From Globomyces pollinis-pini (taxonomy: Eukaryota; Chytridiomycota; Chytridiomycetes; Rhizophydiales; Globomycetaceae), in the NCBI GenBank assembly GCA_025399215.1, contig MU621481.1, forward strand, positions 1 through 14,381: a stretch of DNA of 14,381 nt, in the 5' to 3' direction. This document shows, piece after piece, positions 10,101 through 14,381 of this stretch (positions are counted from its first letter, which is position 1; every line of letters starts with the position of its first letter). The notes under the pieces are model-generated. The model made no database searches and had not been told where the DNA came from. It saw only the letters and a program-made list of their open reading frames with translations. The translations under genes were made by a program, and so were the position numbers.

Positions 10101-10293
10101 AGTTGTTGGCTATTCAAGATGGACTAAATGGTCAACAATGGATTGCATATGCTTTGAAATTGGCAGATTGTTGCAGTCCATGCAGTCAGATATCAGAGGT
10201 AATGCCACCATGATTAACTTGAAGATCCGAAAATTGTATCAATTAATTCTTGAAAAGGGGTTTTGGGGTCAATTATTTGTTTTTCAATTATAA
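7107..10293 (+). CDS. SPO22/ZIP4/TEX11-like meiosis protein, 18 exons, 901 aa
   Basis: SPO22/ZIP4 proteins are TPR-type helical-repeat scaffolds of the ZMM group. They act on meiotic chromosomes to promote crossovers and synapsis. Exons are 7107-7305, 7335-7379, 7404-7630, 7655-7876, 7906-7992, 8019-8167, 8199-8237, 8269-8453, 8486-8584, 8617-8766, 8795-8878, 8906-9137, 9166-9212, 9245-9328, 9357-9730, 9759-10013, 10040-10198 and 10225-10293. Introns are 24-32 nt. Family-like signatures are RFYWNLAI (46-53), NICIPMLW (397-404), IIQRKLAFCHIQL (443-455), RCLIRL (556-561), EWLFRSCWN (608-616) and FPEKELLWMTVKYWN (829-843). The last two match the E-W...WN pattern repeated in SPO22 proteins. Length is normal for the family. 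Start 7107 is the first ATG in the frame. Intron 14 could instead end at 9350 (22 nt), also in frame, but the branch spacing favours 9356. The family call rests on memory of motifs. The exon chain is strongly supported because 17 junctions all keep the frame. Confidence 0.85.
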
Positions 10294-10357
10294 ATCCATT
10301 TTGCAATATTTCTCTTTCATTTAACAAATTTACAATCATAATGTCGGCAAATTGTTT

Positions 10358-10363
10358 TTTATT
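10358..10363 (-). terminator. Poly(A) signal AATAAA overlapping the acyl-CoA dehydrogenase stop
   Basis: The last two bases of the TAA stop (10362-10364) are the first two bases of an AATAAA hexamer. The convergent SPO22 stop lies 68 bp away. SPO22 itself ends in a TTATAAAT context, with no AATAAA nearby. Confidence 0.5.
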
Positions 10364-12119
10364 ACAACTTACTTGTACTCGAACTACCGAATATCACAAT
10401 ATCATCTTCTATTTGTGTTGTATGGGAATCCTTTAAATCACCAATTAATAGATTGACGTTTTGAGACCATCGCCGAGCAGTGATTAAAGAGGCATTTGAA
10501 TCTGGATGATTACCCTTTTCTAACACAAATGCATGGTTTGTCAAGAGAAACCCTGCTAAAGTTCTTGCCATTGCAAAGCCTAACGAGCGTAACTTTCGCT
10601 CAACGTCACTTTGTGACATGGTAGCAAATTGTTTTAGAGTCGTTTCAATAATCTCTAATGCTTGTAAATTGCTTTGAGTAGCATTATTTAACACCAGAGT
10701 ACTACTTTCGGAATTCATTTTCAACATTGCACTTTTAAAAATAGGAAAGATTTTGTGAATCATTCGCATTAAATCCAAAGCCTGTACGTTAGTTGTACCT
10801 TCCCATATGGCATTCACTTGAGCATCTCGATATTGTCTTGCGATACCTGTTTCCTCCATATACCCTTGACCACCGCAAGCTTCCATGGATTCCGAAATTG
10901 CAGGAAGTGCTATATGACAGCACCACATTTTTACTAAAGGAGTTATCAATCGCAACAAAGTCCCTGATTTATTCAACTGCTGAGTATCAGGGTGGCATTC
11001 TGATTCACCAAGAAGCTTGACTGAATAAAATAGTAAATGCTGACAGGCTCGTAATGTCAAATCAACAGAAGAAAGGGTCACAAGATGTAGTGGTTGATTG
11101 GATAGACGTTTTCCGAATGCAATTCTCTTTGTAGAATATGACTTTGCGATAGCATATGAACGTCGAAGACTGGCAATAGTGGATAAGGCACTGTAGATTC
11201 TGGTAATGTTCAAAATAACTGCAATCGTTGCTACCCCCCGATTGATTGCTCCTAACATGGTTCCAGGCAAATCATGCAGTTCTAGTTCTGCTGTTGGCAA
11301 AGCTTTTGTACCAAACTTTTTCTTGAGTCGATGAATACGAATTCCATTCAATTTTCCCTTATCATCATGTAGTTTTGAGCAAAATAATGTCAACCCTTTG
11401 GAACCTGAGAGAGTAGCACCGGTTTCTCGATTTCTTGTGCGTGCTAATAGAAATGTTATTTGTGAATCAGTTGCAGAGGAAAACCATTTGAACCCAGTGA
11501 TGTTAGCAGTTTTTTCTGTGATAAACTTTGCCTCTGATTCGGTTCCTCCCACATCTGATCCCCCTGGTCTTTCAGTCATCCATTGCCCACTGGTCCAAAA
11601 TTCATGAGGATCTCTGGAAATGAGGTGTGGTAGATATGATTTCTTTAGATCTTCATCAGCATATAATTCTAGCAACCTAGCCCCACCATCTGTCATAGCT
11701 AATGGACATCCAAACATTGCTGTGCTAGGTACAGCCAGATATAGTTTTGCGAATTGATATATTCGGCTATACTGGGCATATTTCCGCTCGTAACCAATAG
11801 CTACCAACCCTTCTGTCGCAGACATATCTTTCAATGCTCTCCATCCTTCAGATAATTCCAATTTATCAATTCTCCTCGACCAATGATCATACTGAGTTAA
11901 AGAGGGAGGATGATTTTCTGCATTATCTCCCCATTCCGATATATCTAATAAAGTCCGTTCACCAATATGTACTAAATCTGGAGAAACTTCCTCTAGAACT
12001 TGCCGAGGTAAATAATGGTACAGTATTCCTTGAAGAGATGAATCATCGAGGTATTGATTGGTTAAAACAGGAGGATCTTGATGAAATCCAACATCGGCCG
12101 TTGGTCTTCCGTTCGACAT
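10362..12119 (-). CDS. AidB-like acyl-CoA dehydrogenase with C-terminal SKL, 585 aa
   Basis: This is an FAD-dependent acyl-CoA dehydrogenase of the AidB subgroup (E. coli AidB, C. elegans ACDH-11), in one uninterrupted exon. The N-terminal AidB-type region has PPVLTNQYLDD (16-26) and a long helical part. The FAD/substrate domain carries FWTSGQWMTERPGGSDVGG (174-192). The C-terminal helical domain has EACGGQGYMEETG (413-425) and NAIWEGTTNVQALD (436-449), typical of the family. The protein ends in Ser-Lys-Leu, the canonical peroxisomal targeting signal PTS1, and no mitochondrial presequence is obvious. I infer oxidation of acyl-CoA in peroxisomes; the substrate is unknown. The start is ATG 12119; the open frame upstream begins only with TTG. 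An 11-codon upstream frame starts near 12166. It is the only gene here for which no intron is needed. The codons for the SKL tail contain GTAAGT, a perfect 5' splice site. Confidence 0.93.
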   Translation of the reverse strand: MSNGRPTADVGFHQDPPVLTNQYLDDSSLQGILYHYLPRQVLEEVSPDLVHIGERTLLDISEWGDNAENHPPSLTQYDHWSRRIDKLELSEGWRALKDMSATEGLVAIGYERKYAQYSRIYQFAKLYLAVPSTAMFGCPLAMTDGGARLLELYADEDLKKSYLPHLISRDPHEFWTSGQWMTERPGGSDVGGTESEAKFITEKTANITGFKWFSSATDSQITFLLARTRNRETGATLSGSKGLTLFCSKLHDDKGKLNGIRIHRLKKKFGTKALPTAELELHDLPGTMLGAINRGVATIAVILNITRIYSALSTIASLRRSYAIAKSYSTKRIAFGKRLSNQPLHLVTLSSVDLTLRACQHLLFYSVKLLGESECHPDTQQLNKSGTLLRLITPLVKMWCCHIALPAISESMEACGGQGYMEETGIARQYRDAQVNAIWEGTTNVQALDLMRMIHKIFPIFKSAMLKMNSESSTLVLNNATQSNLQALEIIETTLKQFATMSQSDVERKLRSLGFAMARTLAGFLLTNHAFVLEKGNHPDSNASLITARRWSQNVNLLIGDLKDSHTTQIEDDIVIFGSSSTSKL

Positions 12120-12399
12120 CAATAATTTAAGATAACAATCAGATGATTTTATCAACAGGTTCCTTGTCCATCATCTGACCCAGTAGTTGAACTTCAAACT
12201 AAAAATACAAAACAAACACTTTACTTTCCCAAACTAACATGACTATTCTATGCCATTCTATACTCAGGATTTAAAATTTACTGGTGATTGATCCAGAGTA
12301 TTTAGACAAAACGGTATTGAAATTCTAATCATGTGAGGAGCGGAAATCGTTTCCCATTCCTTCATCCATTTTTAAAGACCAAAGAATCAATCCTTTTTC
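12120..12399. promoter_or_regulatory. Divergent promoter region between acyl-CoA dehydrogenase and NTF2-like gene
   Basis: These 280 bp lie between two start codons on opposite strands. They include a short upstream frame on the minus strand (MMDKEPVDKII then stop) and a small direct repeat of TTCTAT around 12246-12261. No recognised operator is visible. Confidence 0.45.
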
Positions 12400-12844
12400 A
12401 TGGATAAATTTCTTGATCGATGGCATAGTGCAGTTCTAAACAAAGATCTGAAATTATTGAACAGTCTCTTACATCCAAATATAGAATTCCATACACCATT
12501 GTATCTAAAATCAAGAAAAGGTTCTGGAATGGTCACTGCCATTCTTGCTTCAGCCATCAATATCTTTCAAGATTTCAAATATAATCGAGAATGGGTCTCT
12601 CAAGATCAACTCAATTATTGTTTGGAATTTCAAGCTATCGTAGAAGGAAAAATAATCAAAGGTAGATGATATTCTAATTTATGCATTTTTAGGTGTGGAC
12701 TTGATTCGTATTGATGAAAGTGGTCGAATTATACATTTTGAGGTTATGTTGAGACCAATAAAGCAACTGGCCCGATTTGGTGAACTTCAAGCAGAAGGAA
12801 TTCCTAAAATGATCGAAAAGCTTCAAATCAATGCTAAACTTTAA
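12400..12844 (+). CDS. NTF2-like / SnoaL-like domain protein, 2 exons, 137 aa
   Basis: This is a small protein of the NTF2-like superfamily (SnoaL/polyketide-cyclase-like fold), a cone-shaped fold used by very different enzymes and binding proteins. Exons are 12400-12661 and 12693-12844, with a 31-nt intron (donor GTAGAT, TTCTAATTT, acceptor TTTTTAG). The start MDKFLDRWHSAVLNKDLKLL is the usual first helix. It is followed by LLHPNIEFHTPLY, a mid-domain helix, and the strands YCLEFQAIVEGKIIKGVDLI and HFEVMLRPIKQL, ending in an amphipathic helix. VDLIRIDESGRIIHFEVMLRP is the typical last hairpin of the fold. A small-molecule or hydrolase/isomerase role is possible but the sequence does not say which. 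A canonical AATAAA lies 20 nt after the stop. The N-terminal ATG is preceded by the divergent promoter shared with the acyl-CoA dehydrogenase. Confidence 0.87.
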
Positions 12845-12863
12845 GGATAGGTGTGTTTTGACA

Positions 12864-12869
12864 AATAAA
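12864..12869 (+). terminator. Poly(A) signal AATAAA of the NTF2-like gene
   Basis: AATAAA lies about 20 nt downstream of the TAA stop. The remaining roughly 150 bp to the convergent bestrophin stop hold no gene that I can see. Confidence 0.55.
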
Positions 12870-13018
12870 GTATTTGACCATTTACCTTTAATGACGTTGT
12901 TACTATCAACGTACTAATGATGTACACAACAGTTTGACGTTATGTTTACAACAAGTATTCTTGATAAATTTACCTAAGCGACACCACAAACGCGTTTATA
13001 TGAATGAGTTCATGAAGG

Positions 13019-13024
13019 TTTATT
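13019..13024 (-). terminator. Poly(A) signal AATAAA spanning the bestrophin stop
   Basis: The final Lys codon, the TAA stop (13020-13022) and the next base together form AATAAA. The stop codon therefore sits wholly inside the hexamer. Confidence 0.45.
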
Positions 13025-14271
13025 TGATTAATGTTTTTTGAGAGATGGAAACCATTTGAGAATTATCCTTAATGTCCACCGGAACACTCCAATTAGCAGA
13101 GTCTAGAACTGTAGGTCGATCAACCATCAAGTACAATTCATCCTTTAGTTTTTGACAAAATCCTTCTTGATCCAAATCATTAGCATCATAACCAAAAGGA
13201 TTTTCAATTTCATGTCCAATGGCTTCAATACCCATCAAAATAAATGATGCAATCGCCACAGTGATTATGGTGAAATATCCCAAGAGATTCACTAATTGAA
13301 ATGGAAGAGTTATAAGATAAAGTATCAATGTTTGTTTTAAATGAATTGTATCTAAATGTTAAAGATGTATAACTTACAAGCTATTGGGACTGGGGAATCA
13401 CGGATTCTTTCCAAATTTGATAAATTGTCAACCAATGCCGACAAACTTGCAATCATAGATGCTGTAGTAGGTACATCCATCATTTCTATAATTATTCCAG
13501 AACCTAATAGTACCTCTTTTACGGCATTTAGCAATATAGGCGGAGATATGAAAAGTGATTTCCAATGGTAAATTATCATCTTGTGATTCAGGGTGATAGT
13601 TTCCAGGACTAAAATCGGGAACATGAATCAATAAGTTGTGTAAATCATCGTAGTGATAACCATGCTCCTCTCGGAGATAATGTTTGGTGGCAATTGAAAA
13701 GGCTAAGAGTAAATTGATGGCTCCAAATTTTTCAGACAGGTCCTTTTTGTTTGTTTGATAAACGGCAATCCAAATAAATCTTGCCAAGTTACGAATATTT
13801 GTCGACATCGTACCCCAAATTCGTCTAGCCTCCCAGTAACTTTAAAACTATTAAAAAATAATGCACATACCGATCATAAGCAGTGTTTGTTCTAAAAACC
13901 AGCAGTAAACCCATGACAACCGATATTATACTAATCAATTGAGGACTGATTGCCAGTTGGGGAGTTATTCCAGTCTTGATTAGAACTGTCCAGAGAACAC
14001 TCCATAATGTAATTATAATAGTCGGAATAATCACTACAGGAATAACTGACCCGATATACTTGAATTCCTCAAATCTACAATATTAAACCAATCAGAATTA
14101 CCGATATCCGGCGAATTCCTTTGCTTTATGTTTGACTGTGGGTTTAAAATTAGTCTCACCACGTTGTAGTGTTTTCTTTGGGGCAGGAACATGGTCTGGA
14201 GTAATGGGAGACACGATTGTGATTTCTGCACTAGTTTTCAAGTTTGTTAACACATTTGGAGGAGCAGACAT
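13020..14271 (-). CDS. Bestrophin-family anion channel, 5 exons, 379 aa
   Basis: Bestrophin (RFP-TM, formerly UPF0187) proteins are pentameric anion channels of plasma or organelle membranes. Exons are 14271-14102, 14074-13871, 13839-13514, 13485-13378 and 13351-13020, with introns of 27, 31, 28 and 26 nt. The hydrophilic N terminus (1-60) is followed by membrane segments at about 64-86 and 95-117. Next comes RTNTAYDRYWEARRIW (118-133), then NIRNLARFIW, characteristic of fungal members. The C-terminal half has MMDVPTTASM, ERIRDSPVPIAYTIHLK, two hydrophobic helices (about 278-310) and GIEAIGHEIENPFGYDANDL (310-329), the best-conserved family block. Length is slightly below many fungal homologues (400-500 aa). 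Intron 3 has an alternative 19-nt donor choice, but the 28-nt version gives the more family-like KREMMDVPTT junction. Which anion it carries and its membrane location are unknown. Confidence 0.93.
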
Positions 14272-14381
14272 GGATTAGGTTACACGATCAGTTAGGAAAA
14301 GACAAGTTTTTTGTAGTATTTTTTTTCTCTTTGGGGCCAGACCCTAGGCTCTTCTTTTGTTGTGGCTCTAGGTTTGTGTAC
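14272..14381. other. Upstream region of bestrophin at the right edge
   Basis: These 110 bp contain a run of eight T (minus strand: A) and no reading frame of note. They are most likely 5' UTR or promoter of the bestrophin gene. Confidence 0.4.

Noticed and set aside
7107..10293. Pseudogene, programmed frameshifting or alternative genetic code as an explanation of the fragmented frames
   Set aside because: Every break coincides with a GT...AG segment of 23-37 nt whose removal restores a motif-bearing protein. TAA, TAG and TGA all behave as stops in the unspliced frames, so no recoding is needed.
10793..11607. Plus-strand open frames opposite the acyl-CoA dehydrogenase (10793-11020 and 11398-11607)
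   Set aside because: They are shadows of a 585-codon gene with clear family motifs on the other strand.
13356..13571. 71-codon plus-strand open frame opposite bestrophin
   Set aside because: It lies across bestrophin exons and an intron on the opposite strand and has no independent support.
1..14381. tRNA or rRNA genes, CRISPR arrays, transposons or long repeats
   Set aside because: No cloverleaf, conserved rRNA stretch, regularly spaced repeat, transposase-like frame or terminal repeat was seen when reading either strand.

Overview
The window looks like compact nuclear DNA from an AT-rich, early-diverging (probably zoosporic) fungus or a close fungal relative. The evidence is a bestrophin of the fungal type, an AidB-type acyl-CoA dehydrogenase of the kind found in fungi, a small heat-shock-factor protein, a SPO22/ZIP4 meiosis protein and an Abi-type subunit of the SCAR/WAVE complex. 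From general knowledge, SCAR/WAVE is missing from Dikarya but kept by chytrid-like lineages. The exact lineage cannot be told from this window.

Layout: an unresolved left edge (1-357); a 738-aa coiled-coil protein (minus, 358-2682); a heat-shock-factor protein (minus, 2865-3758); the Abi homologue (plus, 3992-6487); an unrecognised 124-aa protein (minus, 6549-6954); SPO22/ZIP4 (plus, 7107-10293); a PTS1-bearing AidB-like acyl-CoA dehydrogenase (minus, 10362-12119); an NTF2/SnoaL-like protein (plus, 12400-12844); a bestrophin (minus, 13020-14271). From the HSF gene rightwards the strands alternate strictly, giving divergent promoters of 152-280 bp and convergent 3' gaps of 61-175 bp.

The most striking property is the introns. 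Most open frames look shattered, as in pseudogenes. The breaks are repaired by 42 very short introns of 23-37 nt (mean about 29 nt). All are GT-AG except one GC-AG. Most have a TAAC/TAAT-like branch site about 6-10 nt before the acceptor. With them removed, seven genes become continuous, family-consistent proteins: HSF (5 exons, 255 aa), coiled-coil (5, 738 aa), Abi (12, 718 aa), 124-aa protein (2), SPO22 (18, 901 aa), NTF2-like (2, 137 aa) and bestrophin (5, 379 aa). The acyl-CoA dehydrogenase is the only gene in which no intron is needed. Abi also contains two in-frame microexons of 18 and 24 nt.

The genes do not form one pathway. They are housekeeping and cell-biology functions: stress transcription, actin regulation, meiotic crossover, peroxisomal acyl-CoA oxidation and anion transport. 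No mobile element, CRISPR array, tRNA or rRNA was recognised. All exon coordinates are hand-derived from reading-frame continuity and splice signals, with no RNA evidence.
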